Positions 33,899 to 43,763 of a DNA stretch of 64,000 nt are shown piece after piece. The notes beneath the pieces were generated by a model. It was not told the DNA's origin and searched no databases. It saw only the letters and a list, made by a program, of their open reading frames with translations. How positions within the stretch are numbered: position 1 is the stretch's first letter; each line of letters starts with the position of its first letter. The translations under genes and the position numbers were made by a program. This DNA comes from Neobacillus sp. SuZ13 (lineage in GTDB: Bacteria; Bacillota; Bacilli; Bacillales; Cytobacillaceae): assembly GCF_030123365.1 (NCBI RefSeq), contig NZ_CP126107.1:1163501-1227500 (forward strand), read 5' to 3'.

Positions 33899-35128
33899 TT
33901 GGCACAAGCAACATCCACAAACGAAATCGTTGTTATAGAAGAAGGTAGTGTTACCTTACCAAAGGGATACAAAGCAGGCGGCATGCACTGTGGAATAAAA
34001 AGAAAACGACTTGATTTAGGATATATCGTTTCAGAGGTTCCTGCAACGGCTGCAGGAGTATATACAACCAACATCTTTCAAGCAGCTCCACTATTAGTTA
34101 CCCAAGAAAGTATCGCGAAAGAAAACAAGGTTCAAGCCATTATCGTGAACTCTGGAAATGCCAATGCATGTACAGGGGAACAGGGATTACTGGATGCATT
34201 CGCGATGCAAAAAAGTTTTGCAAACGAGTTGGGATTACAAGACCATCTCGTAGCTGTTACTTCTACCGGAGTCATCGGAGAACTTTTACCGATGGATAAA
34301 GTGTTAACAGGGATAAAACAACTCTTAAATCAAGAGAATCAAGATGAAAATAACTTTAAAAATGCTATCTTAACAACTGACACATGTGTCAAACATACTG
34401 GAGTGCAATTTAAAGTTGATGGAAAAACGGTTTCCATTGGAGGAGCATCTAAAGGGTCTGGAATGATTCACCCAAACATGGCTACCATGCTTGGATTTGT
34501 TACAACAGATGCAAACATTGCACAAGCAGACCTATTGGCAGCACTTCGAGAGATAACGAATCAAACCTTCAATATGATAACCGTTGATGGCGATACAAGT
34601 ACAAATGACATGGTCCTCGTTATGGCCAATGGATTAGCAGAGAATACTCAACTAACAAAGGATCATCCAGAATGGCCACTTTTCAAACAAGGATTAAAAA
34701 TTGTTTGTGAGTCACTCGCTAAAAAAATTGCAAGAGATGGTGAAGGGGCTACCAAACTAGTAGAAGTTCAAGTGAATGGAGCCTACAGTGAAAACGCAGC
34801 AAGTGCAGTCGGCAAAGCAATTATATCCTCCAACCTTGTTAAAACTGCTATTTATGGAACGGATCCAAACTGGGGTAGAATTGTAACTGCTATTGGCTAT
34901 AGTGGTGTACCTGTTGAACCTAACGCGGTAAAAGTGGCAATTGGACCTTTCACAGTATTTGAAAATGGTTTGCCAAGCCACTTTGTTGAGGAAGAAGTAA
35001 AGGAATACTTAGAATCGGAAATTGTTAAATTGAGTGTTGAATTAAATCAAGGTGAATATAACGCTACAGCTTATGGATGCGACTTAACTTATGATTATGT
35101 GAAGATCAACGCATCCTACCGCACATAA
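33899..35128 (+). CDS. argJ: Bifunctional ornithine acetyltransferase / N-acetylglutamate synthase
   Basis: Recycles the acetyl group from N-acetylornithine to glutamate and can also use acetyl-CoA. The precursor cleaves itself at the Ala-Thr bond in HPNMATMLGF, whose Thr becomes the nucleophile; this motif is intact. Other conserved segments are GMHCG, NSGNANACTG and GTDPNWGRIV. The TTG at 33899 is used because AAGGGGG lies 8 bases before it, giving 409 residues, near the B. subtilis length. It follows argC by 56 bases. Confidence 0.95.
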   Translation: MAQATSTNEIVVIEEGSVTLPKGYKAGGMHCGIKRKRLDLGYIVSEVPATAAGVYTTNIFQAAPLLVTQESIAKENKVQAIIVNSGNANACTGEQGLLDAFAMQKSFANELGLQDHLVAVTSTGVIGELLPMDKVLTGIKQLLNQENQDENNFKNAILTTDTCVKHTGVQFKVDGKTVSIGGASKGSGMIHPNMATMLGFVTTDANIAQADLLAALREITNQTFNMITVDGDTSTNDMVLVMANGLAENTQLTKDHPEWPLFKQGLKIVCESLAKKIARDGEGATKLVEVQVNGAYSENAASAVGKAIISSNLVKTAIYGTDPNWGRIVTAIGYSGVPVEPNAVKVAIGPFTVFENGLPSHFVEEEVKEYLESEIVKLSVELNQGEYNATAYGCDLTYDYVKINASYRT

Positions 35129-35143
35129 GAGGAGGACGAGAGA

Positions 35144-35941
35144 ATGAAATATATAGTCATTAAGTGCGGCGGAAGTGTGTTAGATAATCTCCCAAGATCC
35201 TTTTATGAAGATATTGTTTCACTTCATGAAGGAGGAGAATGGACGCCCATCATCGTCCATGGCGGCGGTCCATTAATTACCTCATTATTAAAAAATCTAA
35301 ACGTTGACACCACTTTTGTGAATGGTCTTAGAGTAACCAATCACGAAGTATTAGATATTGTTGAAATGGTATTGAGCGGCTCTGTCAACAAACAAGTTGT
35401 CCGAAACATAATCGAAGTTGGGGGAAAGGCGATTGGCGTAAGTGGTGTAGATGGTTCCCTATTACAAGCTGAACCAACTGAAAATGCGGATACATTAGGA
35501 TTCGTTGGTGAAGTAATTGGTGTCAACCATGAAGTAATCGAAGGAATCATTGCACAAGGTAATGTTCCAGTAATTTCTCCAGTCGGTATCGATGCTGGCG
35601 GACAGAGATATAACATTAATGGTGATATTGCTGCTTCAGCGATTGCCAAAGCATTGGGTGCAAATCTTTGCTTCATTAGTGATATACCTGGAATCTTAGT
35701 TGAAAAAAATGGTGCCAAGACAAAACTTGATAAAGTCTCAAAGGCAACCATCGAGGAACTGATCGATAATAAGACTATTTATGGTGGAATGATACCTAAA
35801 GTAAAAGCCGCCATTGATGGCCTTGTCCACAAAATTCCTGAAGTTAGTATTATCAATGGATCTGAAAAAAGCAGCTTAATAGATTATACGAACGGTAAAA
35901 TGACCGGAACTAAAATTGTCTTAGAAGAGGGGATCGCGTAA
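35144..35941 (+). CDS. argB: Acetylglutamate kinase
   Basis: Phosphorylates N-acetylglutamate at the gamma-carboxylate. The 265-residue amino-acid kinase has VIKCGGSVLD (Lys in the nucleotide site), VHGGGP and FISDIPGILVEKNGA segments and GGMIPKVKAA near the end. An N-terminal feedback-inhibition helix is absent, as in arginine-insensitive forms that rely on repression. The start ATG 35144 follows AAGAGGAGGA. Its stop overlaps the argD start by one base (TAATG). Confidence 0.96.
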   Translation: MKYIVIKCGGSVLDNLPRSFYEDIVSLHEGGEWTPIIVHGGGPLITSLLKNLNVDTTFVNGLRVTNHEVLDIVEMVLSGSVNKQVVRNIIEVGGKAIGVSGVDGSLLQAEPTENADTLGFVGEVIGVNHEVIEGIIAQGNVPVISPVGIDAGGQRYNINGDIAASAIAKALGANLCFISDIPGILVEKNGAKTKLDKVSKATIEELIDNKTIYGGMIPKVKAAIDGLVHKIPEVSIINGSEKSSLIDYTNGKMTGTKIVLEEGIA

Positions 35942-37140
35942 TGTCAATCAATAATTCCACCTCCCTGACCTCGCCAGTGATGGCAACATACAGCCGCTTC
36001 CCTGTCACACTAGTTAAAGGGAAAGGGAGCTATGTTTGGGATGAACAGGGAACGCAATATTTAGATTTCACTTCGGGTATTGCCACTTGTAACCTAGGGC
36101 ATGTTCCTGATGTTGTAAAGGATGCACTTGAGGAGCAATTACAAAACCTGTGGCATTGTTCAAACCTCTATAATATCCCAAATCAGGAGAAGCTGGCGTC
36201 GCTTCTTACGGGTAATAGCTGCGGTGACCAGGTTTTCTTTTGTAATAGTGGAGCCGAAGCGAATGAGGCAGCGATTAAATTAGCAAGAAGATATGCCAGC
36301 AAAGTGAAGGGAAAAGAAGCACCTGAAATTGTCACATTTCAGCAATCCTTTCATGGGAGGACCCTAGCCACCTTATCGGCTACAGGACAAGAAAAAATTC
36401 AGCAGGGATTTTTTCCGTTAGTATCAGGGTTTAGTTATCTGCCATTTAATGATGAAGAAGCGCTGGAGTTGCTTTATACGATTGAGCCTGCAGCTGTTCT
36501 CCTAGAACTCGTTCAAGGTGAAGGTGGAGTCATTCCTGCAAACCATGAATGGGTCAAAAAGTTAGCGAAGATTTGTAAGGAAAGAGAAATACTCCTGATG
36601 GTTGACGAAATCCAAACAGGGATTGGCAGAACAGGTACACTCTTTGCTTATGAACAATACGGAATTGAGCCCGATGTCATTAGTATTGCCAAAGGTCTTG
36701 GCTCAGGTTTTCCGATTGGAGCGATTATCGCAAAAGAAGAGGCAGCCAAAGGCTTTGACCCAGGCAGTCATGGCAGTACTTTTGGAGGGAACCCATTAGC
36801 CACAGCTGCTGGAGTCGCAACGGTTAAACATATACATGACACGAACATATTAAATCAAGCAAACGAAATGGCTTCATACTTGGATAAAAAACTGCTTGTC
36901 ATGAAGGAAGAGTACTCATTAATAAAAGATATCCGCGGACTTGGCCTGTTAAAAGGAATCGTTGTTGATACGAATGCCCTAGAAATCGTTCAAAAAGCAC
37001 TCGAAAACAACCTTCTGATCCTTACAGCTGGTCCAAATGTGGTAAGGATTTTACCACCATTAACTGTCACAACTGAAGAAATAAATGAATTTATTAAAGC
37101 ATTGGAAAAAACTTTCCAAAGTATTGAGAAAGGCGCGTGA
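35941..37140 (+). CDS. argD: Acetylornithine aminotransferase
   Basis: PLP-dependent class III transaminase converting N-acetylglutamate semialdehyde to N-acetylornithine. The 399-residue protein has SGIATCNLGH, FCNSGAEANEAAIKLARRY, the aspartate motif LLMVDEIQTGIGRTGTLFAYEQ and the PLP lysine in SIAKGLGSGFPIGAI. The start codon overlaps the argB stop. The stop overlaps carA by four bases (GTGA), so translation is coupled on both sides. Confidence 0.96.
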   Translation: MSINNSTSLTSPVMATYSRFPVTLVKGKGSYVWDEQGTQYLDFTSGIATCNLGHVPDVVKDALEEQLQNLWHCSNLYNIPNQEKLASLLTGNSCGDQVFFCNSGAEANEAAIKLARRYASKVKGKEAPEIVTFQQSFHGRTLATLSATGQEKIQQGFFPLVSGFSYLPFNDEEALELLYTIEPAAVLLELVQGEGGVIPANHEWVKKLAKICKEREILLMVDEIQTGIGRTGTLFAYEQYGIEPDVISIAKGLGSGFPIGAIIAKEEAAKGFDPGSHGSTFGGNPLATAAGVATVKHIHDTNILNQANEMASYLDKKLLVMKEEYSLIKDIRGLGLLKGIVVDTNALEIVQKALENNLLILTAGPNVVRILPPLTVTTEEINEFIKALEKTFQSIEKGA

Positions 37141-38222
37141 GTAGTTTGCAGAATGGATACCTTACTTTGGAAACGGGCGAAGTCTTTGAAGGAGTACTAA
37201 TTGGTGCTGAAAAAGATTCTCTCGGGGAAGTGGTTTTTAATACTAGCATGACGGGGTATCAAGAGATTATCACCGATCCTTCTTACGCTGGACAAATCAT
37301 TACATTCTGTTATCCGATTATCGGAAATTATGGAATAAATGCAATTGACAATGAAAGTATCACACCAGCTTTGTCTGGGGTCATCATCGGTGATTTATGT
37401 GAAACTCCAAGCCATTATCAGTCAATCAATAAATTTTCTGAAAACCTTAAAGATGCAGGAGTTCCTGGGATTGCGGGAGTCGATACTCGACTTTTAGTAA
37501 AAACCATTCGCAGCCGCGGGACTGTAAAAGGATATCTAAGCAAAACAAAGAATAACGAAAATTTAGAATCAGATAATAGCTCATTTTGGGTAGAGAAAGT
37601 ATCAACCAAAAAAATTCAATCTTTCAAAAACAACGGTCCGCATGTGGTGTTAATGGACTTTGGATATAAAAAGTCGATTCTTAACGCTCTGCTTGATGAA
37701 AACTGTGCGGTTACCATTGTTCCATATAATACGTCTTATGAAAAAATAAAATCATTGAATCCAGACGGAGTCCTGTTCAGTAATGGTCCTGGAGATCCGA
37801 TGGATTTGAAAAAATGGTTTCCAGAAATAAAAAAGATTAGCCAAAACTATCCCACATTGGGAATTTGTCTGGGGCATCAATTAATAGCTTTAGCATACGG
37901 AGCAAAAACAACAAAACTTGCATATGGACATCGCGGAGGCAATCATCCAGTAAAAGAACTATTTACGGGGAAGGTAAAAATCACTGCACAAAACCATGGC
38001 TATGTTGTGGTTGATGAAAGTATAGACAACAAAGTATTTGATGTCACTTACCGTAATGTAAATGATCGGTCGATTGAAGGTTTGAAGCATAAGAATTTTC
38101 CAATTCAAACCGTACAATTTCATCCAGAAGCCCATCCAGGGCCAAGCGATACAGAGTATATCTTAAAAGATTTCGTAAGTCAGATAGCATCAATGGGAGA
38201 GACAGTATATGCCATTAAATAA
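37137..38222 (+). CDS. carA: Arginine-specific carbamoyl-phosphate synthase small subunit (glutaminase)
   Basis: Glutamine amidotransferase subunit that feeds ammonia to CarB. The N-terminal CarA domain has GEVVFNTSMTGYQEIITDPSY and GNYGIN. The class I amidotransferase domain has SNGPGDP, LGICLGHQLIALAYGAKT (nucleophile Cys) and VQFHPEAHPGP (His/Glu of the triad). About 361 residues. The GTG at 37137 overlaps argD; a TTG at 37146 is an alternative giving a B. subtilis-like start. The location in the arg operon marks it as the arginine paralogue rather than the pyrimidine one. Confidence 0.94.
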   Translation: MSSLQNGYLTLETGEVFEGVLIGAEKDSLGEVVFNTSMTGYQEIITDPSYAGQIITFCYPIIGNYGINAIDNESITPALSGVIIGDLCETPSHYQSINKFSENLKDAGVPGIAGVDTRLLVKTIRSRGTVKGYLSKTKNNENLESDNSSFWVEKVSTKKIQSFKNNGPHVVLMDFGYKKSILNALLDENCAVTIVPYNTSYEKIKSLNPDGVLFSNGPGDPMDLKKWFPEIKKISQNYPTLGICLGHQLIALAYGAKTTKLAYGHRGGNHPVKELFTGKVKITAQNHGYVVVDESIDNKVFDVTYRNVNDRSIEGLKHKNFPIQTVQFHPEAHPGPSDTEYILKDFVSQIASMGETVYAIK

Positions 38223-41200
38223 ATCCTTAAAAAAAGTACTAGTGATTGGATCAGGTCCCATCGTCATTGGGCAAGCTGCAGAATTTGACTATGCAGGTAC
38301 ACAAGCATGTATTGCCTTGAGAGAAGAAGGCATTGAAGTCGTTCTAATTAATAATAATCCGGCGACCATCATGACGGATGAAGCGGTTGCCGATAAGGTA
38401 TATATTGAACCGCTTAATGTGGAAACCATTGAAAAAATTATCAAGAAAGAAAAACCAGACGGAATTATTGGCACCTTAGGCGGCCAAACTGGCTTGAATT
38501 TAACGGTTGAACTTTACGAACAAAATATTTTAAGTAAATACAATGTTGAATTATTAGGAACTTCTGTCGAATCCATTAAAAATGGAGAAGATAGAGAAAG
38601 GTTTCGCAGTTTGATGCTTGAAATTGGAGAGCCCATTCCTGAATCGGCTATTATTCACAGCTTTGAGGAAGGGGTATCTTTCGTTAAAGAAATTGGATAT
38701 CCAGTCATTATTCGTCCTGCCTATACACTTGGAGGAGATGGCGGCGGCTTTGCTTACAATGAAGAAGAATTTGAAACGGTTCTAAAAAAAGGCTTAGCGG
38801 CTAGTCCAATTCATCAAGTATTAGTAGAAAGAAGTATTAAAGGCTGGAAAGAAGTTGAATATGAGGTTATGAGAGATGCAAATGATACGTGCATCATTGT
38901 TTGTAATATGGAGAATATGGACCCAGTTGGCGTTCATACAGGTGACTCGATTGTAGTCGCTCCATCGCAAACATTAACGGATGTCCAGTATCAAATGCTT
39001 CGTGATTCTTCAATAAAAGTAATTAAAGAATTACAGATTATCGGTGGCTGTAACATCCAGTTTGCACTGCATCCAGCATCGAATCAATATTACATTATCG
39101 AAGTAAATCCACGGGTGAGCCGTTCATCAGCCCTTGCATCCAAAGCAACCGGTTATCCCATCGCGCGGATGGCAGCTAAATGTGCGATTGGGTATCATTT
39201 GGATGAGATTGTGAACCCAATAACAGGTAATACGTTTGCTTCATTTGAGCCAGCGATTGATTATATTGTGGTGAAACTGCCTCGCTTCCCTTTTGACAAA
39301 TTTCCTGAAGCAGATCGTACCTTAGGAACGCAAATGAAGGCGACTGGGGAAGTAATGGCGATTGATCGGACCTTTGAAGGTGCCTTAAACAAGGCTATTC
39401 GCTCGATGGAAATGAATGTCTATGGGCTTTGTCTCGAGGGAAATAAAACAATGGATGAAGAGAACTTAATTGGGCTTCTTAAACAAGCGAATGACCAGAG
39501 GCTTTTCATCATTGCAGAATCATTTAGAAGAGGAATCTCCCTTGAAAAGGTTCAACAAATCACCGAGATTGACCTATGGTTTTTGCACAAAATTAGCTCA
39601 ATCGTTATGTTAGAAACGGAATTGGCTTCCTATAACTGGAATGATGTTCCTGTTTCCTTGCTCAAAGAGGCAAAACGAAATAATGTCGCCGATAAGCTAT
39701 TATCTCAAATATATGCCATTCCAGAGAAACAAGTAAGAAGCAAGTGGAAAGAACTGAACTGGAAACCAGGCTATAAGATGGTTGATACTTGTTCGGCCGA
39801 ATTTGATGCTGTCACACCTTACTATTATTCTACCTGGCATGGATTTGACGAGGTTGAGGTAACAAGCAAGAAAAAGATTCTTGTTATTGGCTCAGGTCCG
39901 ATTCGAATCGGGCAAGGAATTGAATTTGATTACTGCTCGGTGCATGCTGCAAAAGCGATCAAGAAAAAGGGATACGAAGCAGTGGTTATCAATAATAACC
40001 CTGAGACAGTGAGTACCGATTATTCGGTTGCGGACCGCCTTTATTTTGAACCACTCGCTGCAGAAGATGTGCTCCATGTCATCGAAAAAGAAAAGGTCGA
40101 TGGTGTTTTGATCCAGTTTGGCGGTCAAACAGCCATAAATATCGCCCATGCATTAGAAGAAGAGGGTGTAAAAATCTTAGGTACGACCGTGGAAAATGTC
40201 GATCGTTTAGAAGATCGAAAAGAATTTTATCAGCTGTTGGAGGATTTAAATATTCCGCATATTGAAGGAAAAACCGTTGCGCACCCGGAAGAACTGAAAC
40301 AAGCAGCGGCTGCATTAGGATATCCAGTTTTAGTGAGACCATCCTATGTTATAGGCGGCCAATCCATGTTTACGATTTTTTCAGAAGCGGAATTGAACCA
40401 ATATATAGCGCAGCTTGAGAAAAATTCACAAGCTTCTATGTGGCCTTTATTAGTAGATAAATATTTACCTGGACTAGAATGCGAGATTGATGCCATCTGT
40501 GATGGGAAAAATATCGTCGTACCAGGAATTTTTGAACATATAGAAAAAGCTGGTGTTCATTCTGGCGACAGTATCTCAGTGTTCCCGCCGGTGTCACTTT
40601 CAGAAAAAGTGAAAGAAACCTTAATTGATTACGCCGGGAAAATCGCTAACTCTGCACCGGTAATTGGAATCATGAACATTCAATTTGTAATCTATCAAGA
40701 ACAGGTGAATGTACTTGAAGTCAATCCTCGTTCATCAAGAACAGTACCAATTATGAGCAAGGTAACAGGAATACCGATGATTGAATGGGCGACGCGTGTT
40801 CAATTAGGGGAAACGCTCACCGATTTATGTTCTACACAAGGACTAATGGATGAACCAGGTTATTTTTCTGTTAAATCACCGGTGTTTTCATCTAGTAAAC
40901 TTAAAGGTGTCGACCATGTGCTCGGACCTGAAATGAAATCTACAGGTGAAGCACTTGGTATGGGAGTAACCTATCAAGAGGCTCTTGAAAAATCAATTCC
41001 ATCCCTTGGCGGTCAATCAGAGGAAAATTATCTTTTTTGTTCCATCGCCGATCGAGATAAGCAAGCGTCACTTCCAATTGTGCAAGAACTTATAAAAAAA
41101 CAATACAAGATTGCTGCAACAGAAGGGACAGCTGCCTATTTTCAAGACAATGACATTCAAGTTGAAAAAGTAATTAAGAGCGATGATGAAGTCCTTAATC

Positions 41201-41436
41201 TTTTCCGAAACCAGTCAATGAAGGCTGTTATTAACATACCGAATCAAGGTCGGAATAAAATTAAATTTGGGTTCCAGATTCGTGAACATGCTGTTCGCTA
41301 CAAGGTACCTGTATTTACACACTTAGATACAATTGAAGCAATCATTGGCCTTGAAAAAGGGAAGAGATCCGATTTTGGGGTACGATCTGTGAATGAATAT
41401 TACAAGTTAGAAGAGAGAGGTGCCGTTCATGGGTGA
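38209..41436 (+). CDS. carB: Arginine-specific carbamoyl-phosphate synthase large subunit
   Basis: 1075 residues with two homologous ATP-grasp halves. Each half begins with VLVIGSGPIVIGQ / ILVIGSGPIRIGQ (about residues 10 and 560) and has EFDYAGTQA / EFDYCSVHA. RPAYTLGGDGGGF and RPSYVIGGQSMF are the carboxyphosphate and carbamate ATP-site segments, and a C-terminal MGS-like allosteric domain follows (about 940-1050). The start overlaps carA by 14 bases and the end overlaps argF by 8. It makes carbamoyl phosphate for ArgF. Confidence 0.96.
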   Translation: MPLNKSLKKVLVIGSGPIVIGQAAEFDYAGTQACIALREEGIEVVLINNNPATIMTDEAVADKVYIEPLNVETIEKIIKKEKPDGIIGTLGGQTGLNLTVELYEQNILSKYNVELLGTSVESIKNGEDRERFRSLMLEIGEPIPESAIIHSFEEGVSFVKEIGYPVIIRPAYTLGGDGGGFAYNEEEFETVLKKGLAASPIHQVLVERSIKGWKEVEYEVMRDANDTCIIVCNMENMDPVGVHTGDSIVVAPSQTLTDVQYQMLRDSSIKVIKELQIIGGCNIQFALHPASNQYYIIEVNPRVSRSSALASKATGYPIARMAAKCAIGYHLDEIVNPITGNTFASFEPAIDYIVVKLPRFPFDKFPEADRTLGTQMKATGEVMAIDRTFEGALNKAIRSMEMNVYGLCLEGNKTMDEENLIGLLKQANDQRLFIIAESFRRGISLEKVQQITEIDLWFLHKISSIVMLETELASYNWNDVPVSLLKEAKRNNVADKLLSQIYAIPEKQVRSKWKELNWKPGYKMVDTCSAEFDAVTPYYYSTWHGFDEVEVTSKKKILVIGSGPIRIGQGIEFDYCSVHAAKAIKKKGYEAVVINNNPETVSTDYSVADRLYFEPLAAEDVLHVIEKEKVDGVLIQFGGQTAINIAHALEEEGVKILGTTVENVDRLEDRKEFYQLLEDLNIPHIEGKTVAHPEELKQAAAALGYPVLVRPSYVIGGQSMFTIFSEAELNQYIAQLEKNSQASMWPLLVDKYLPGLECEIDAICDGKNIVVPGIFEHIEKAGVHSGDSISVFPPVSLSEKVKETLIDYAGKIANSAPVIGIMNIQFVIYQEQVNVLEVNPRSSRTVPIMSKVTGIPMIEWATRVQLGETLTDLCSTQGLMDEPGYFSVKSPVFSSSKLKGVDHVLGPEMKSTGEALGMGVTYQEALEKSIPSLGGQSEENYLFCSIADRDKQASLPIVQELIKKQYKIAATEGTAAYFQDNDIQVEKVIKSDDEVLNLFRNQSMKAVINIPNQGRNKIKFGFQIREHAVRYKVPVFTHLDTIEAIIGLEKGKRSDFGVRSVNEYYKLEERGAVHG

Positions 41437-42406
41437 GGCCATTAATTTATTTGAAATTAGTAATAAAACTGTTCAGAAGCTGAAAGGAAAAGATTTCCTA
41501 CAGCTTTCTGATTTCAGTACAGATCAAATCCTCTATCTTTTAAACGAAGCGGTAGAGATGAAGAAGCTCCAAAAACAAGGCAAACCACATCCGTATTTAG
41601 CCGGAAAGGTTTTAGGAATGATTTTTGAAAAATCCTCAACCCGTACAAGGGTATCATTTGAAGTAGGAATGCTGCAGCTCGGTGGCCATGCGATCTTCCT
41701 AAGTTCAAAGGATATTCAATTAGGAAGAGGAGAAAGCATATCAGATACGGCTAAAGTGTTGTCCCGTTATGTGGATGGATTAATGATTCGAACTTTTTCA
41801 CATGATTCAGTAGAGGAATTAGCTGAACATGCAACTGTACCGGTCATTAATGGCTTAACCGATCTTCAACACCCAACACAAGTGTTGGCAGATCTATTAA
41901 CAATACTAGAACATAAAGGGAAATTAGCTGGTTTAAAGCTATGCTATATCGGGGACGGAAATAACAATATGGCCCATTCCTTAATGGAGGGTGCCATGAA
42001 AGTCGGCATGGATATTAGCATTGCTAGCCCACCAGGCTATTTGCCTAATGGTAAAATAACCGAAGATGCCATCAAAGTGGGAAAACAAACTGGATGTTCC
42101 CTTATAATTACAAATGACCCTCAAGAAGCGATCAAAGGAGCAGATGTCGTCGTAACAGATGTCTGGACCAGCATGGGGCAGGAAGAAGAAACGGAAAAGA
42201 GATTGAAAGCATTCCAAGGTTTCCAAGTAAATGAAGAACTGTGCAATTTTGCAAATGAGGACTTTATCTTTTTGCATTGTTTGCCAGCACACCGTGGCGA
42301 AGAAGTAACGGCAGAGGTTATTGATGGTCCACATTCAGTTGTTTTTGATGAAGCTGAGAACCGCCTGCATGCTCAAAAAGCAATTTTAAAACTTTTACTA
42401 GAATAA
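41429..42406 (+). CDS. argF: Ornithine carbamoyltransferase
   Basis: Transfers the carbamoyl group to ornithine, giving citrulline. The 325-residue protein carries the carbamoyl-phosphate motif FEKSSTRTR, the DLQHPTQVLADLLT motif and the ornithine-loop FLHCLPAHRGEEV. The ATG at 41429 with AGAGAGG upstream is preferred over GTG 41420. It closes the argCJBD-carAB-argF operon; argGH follow under a separate promoter. Confidence 0.96.
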   Translation: MGEAINLFEISNKTVQKLKGKDFLQLSDFSTDQILYLLNEAVEMKKLQKQGKPHPYLAGKVLGMIFEKSSTRTRVSFEVGMLQLGGHAIFLSSKDIQLGRGESISDTAKVLSRYVDGLMIRTFSHDSVEELAEHATVPVINGLTDLQHPTQVLADLLTILEHKGKLAGLKLCYIGDGNNNMAHSLMEGAMKVGMDISIASPPGYLPNGKITEDAIKVGKQTGCSLIITNDPQEAIKGADVVVTDVWTSMGQEEETEKRLKAFQGFQVNEELCNFANEDFIFLHCLPAHRGEEVTAEVIDGPHSVVFDEAENRLHAQKAILKLLLE

Positions 42407-42410
42407 TAGT

Positions 42411-42465
42411 TTCATTTTCTATGGAACTTGTTGTATAATAATTCTATCAGTTGGATAAAAATACA
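42411..42465 (+). promoter_or_regulatory. argG promoter and ARG box
   Basis: A good -10 TATAAT lies at 42434-42439, with a weak -35 TTCATT (42411-42416) at 17-base spacing. Just downstream, TGGATAAAAATACA (42452-42465) differs by one base from the AhrC consensus TGAATAAAAATACA, placing an operator over the transcript start. Confidence 0.7.
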
Positions 42466-42491
42466 GATATAGTAAGAGGAGAATTATAAAA

Positions 42492-43703
42492 ATGACAAAA
42501 GAAAAAATCGTTTTAGCCTATTCAGGCGGTTTAGATACATCTGTATCAGTAAAATGGATTCAAGAAAAATACGGCTATGATGTGATTGCATTGGGTCTAG
42601 ATGTCGGTGAAGGTAAAGATCTAGAAGCGATTAAAAATAAAGCACTAAATGTTGGTGCGGTAAAAGCTTATATGATCGATGCAAAGGAATTATTAGCAAA
42701 GGAATATATTTTACCAGCCTTAAAAGCGAATTGCTTATATGAAGGAAAATATCCATTATCATCAGCTCTTTCTCGCCCATTAATTTCTAAATTATTAGTG
42801 GAGGTAGCAGAAAAAGAGGGAGCAACTGCTGTTGCCCATGGCTGCACGGGGAAAGGAAATGACCAAGTCCGTTTTGAAGTTTCCATTCAAGCTTTAAACC
42901 CAAGCCTAAAGGTCGTTGCTCCTGTTCGTGAATGGGGAATGACTCGTGACGAGGAAATCAAATATGCAGAGGAAAACGGTATTCCAATTCCCGTTGATTT
43001 AGATAATCCGTTTTCAATTGACGCCAACATTTGGGGCCGTGCTTGTGAGGCAGGTGTGCTGGAAGACCCATGGGCTGAAGCACCAGAAGCAGCCTTCGAT
43101 TGGACGAATCCGGTGGAATTAACTCCTGATACAGCAGAATATGTTGAAATCGAATTTGAACAAGGGGTACCGGTTGCTTTAAATGGCGAAAAACTTCCGC
43201 TTGTACAATTAATTGAAACGTTAAATGCGCTTGGCGGCAAACACGGTGTTGGCCGTATCGACCATATCGAAAATAGATTAGTAGGAATTAAATCTCGTGA
43301 AGTCTATGAAAATCCTGCTGCACTCATTTTAATCAATGCTCATAAAGAATTAGAGTTTTTAACCCTAACTCGCGAGGTCACTCAATTTAAGACACAAGTT
43401 GAACAGCAAATGGCTAAGATTATTTATGAAGGACTTTGGTATTCTCCTATCAAACCAGCACTTGATGCTTTTATTAATGAAACGCAAAAGACAGTTACAG
43501 GCACCATCCGCATCAAGCTTCATAAAGGGAATCATACGGTCGTTGGCAGAAAGTCTCCATTCAGCCTATACAATGAGGAACTTGCAACATACTCAAAGGG
43601 CGATGCGTTTGATCATAATGCAGCCGTAGGATTTATTAAAATTTGGGGATTACCGACTAAAGTCTACTCAGAAGTGAATAAAAAGGAATCTATTTTAAAA
43701 TAA
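42492..43703 (+). CDS. argG: Argininosuccinate synthase
   Basis: Joins citrulline and aspartate using ATP. The 403-residue protein has the N-type ATP pyrophosphatase P-loop [11 protein letters not shown] (about residues 9-19), [13 protein letters not shown] and [13 protein letters not shown], all typical. The start at ATG 42492 follows AAGAGGAG. argH lies 60 bases downstream across a small hairpin; the pair is the usual argGH unit. Confidence 0.97.
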   Translation: MTKEKIVLAYSGGLDTSVSVKWIQEKYGYDVIALGLDVGEGKDLEAIKNKALNVGAVKAYMIDAKELLAKEYILPALKANCLYEGKYPLSSALSRPLISKLLVEVAEKEGATAVAHGCTGKGNDQVRFEVSIQALNPSLKVVAPVREWGMTRDEEIKYAEENGIPIPVDLDNPFSIDANIWGRACEAGVLEDPWAEAPEAAFDWTNPVELTPDTAEYVEIEFEQGVPVALNGEKLPLVQLIETLNALGGKHGVGRIDHIENRLVGIKSREVYENPAALILINAHKELEFLTLTREVTQFKTQVEQQMAKIIYEGLWYSPIKPALDAFINETQKTVTGTIRIKLHKGNHTVVGRKSPFSLYNEELATYSKGDAFDHNAAVGFIKIWGLPTKVYSEVNKKESILK

Positions 43704-43711
43704 TTCGGATT

Positions 43712-43740
43712 GCCCTCGAGTCCTTTTCGAGGGCTTCGTT
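43712..43740 (+). terminator. Hairpin between argG and argH (attenuator-like)
   Basis: GCCCTCGA (43712-43719) pairs with TCGAGGGC (43727-43734), followed by a weak T-tract TTCGTT. It probably reduces, rather than stops, read-through into argH. Confidence 0.65.
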
Positions 43741-43763
43741 ATTAGGGTAGGGAGGAACACTAC

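Noticed and set aside
42407..42491. T-box or other riboswitch before argG
   Set aside because: The leader is only about 85 bases and shows no T-box core or specifier stem; the ARG box is sufficient.
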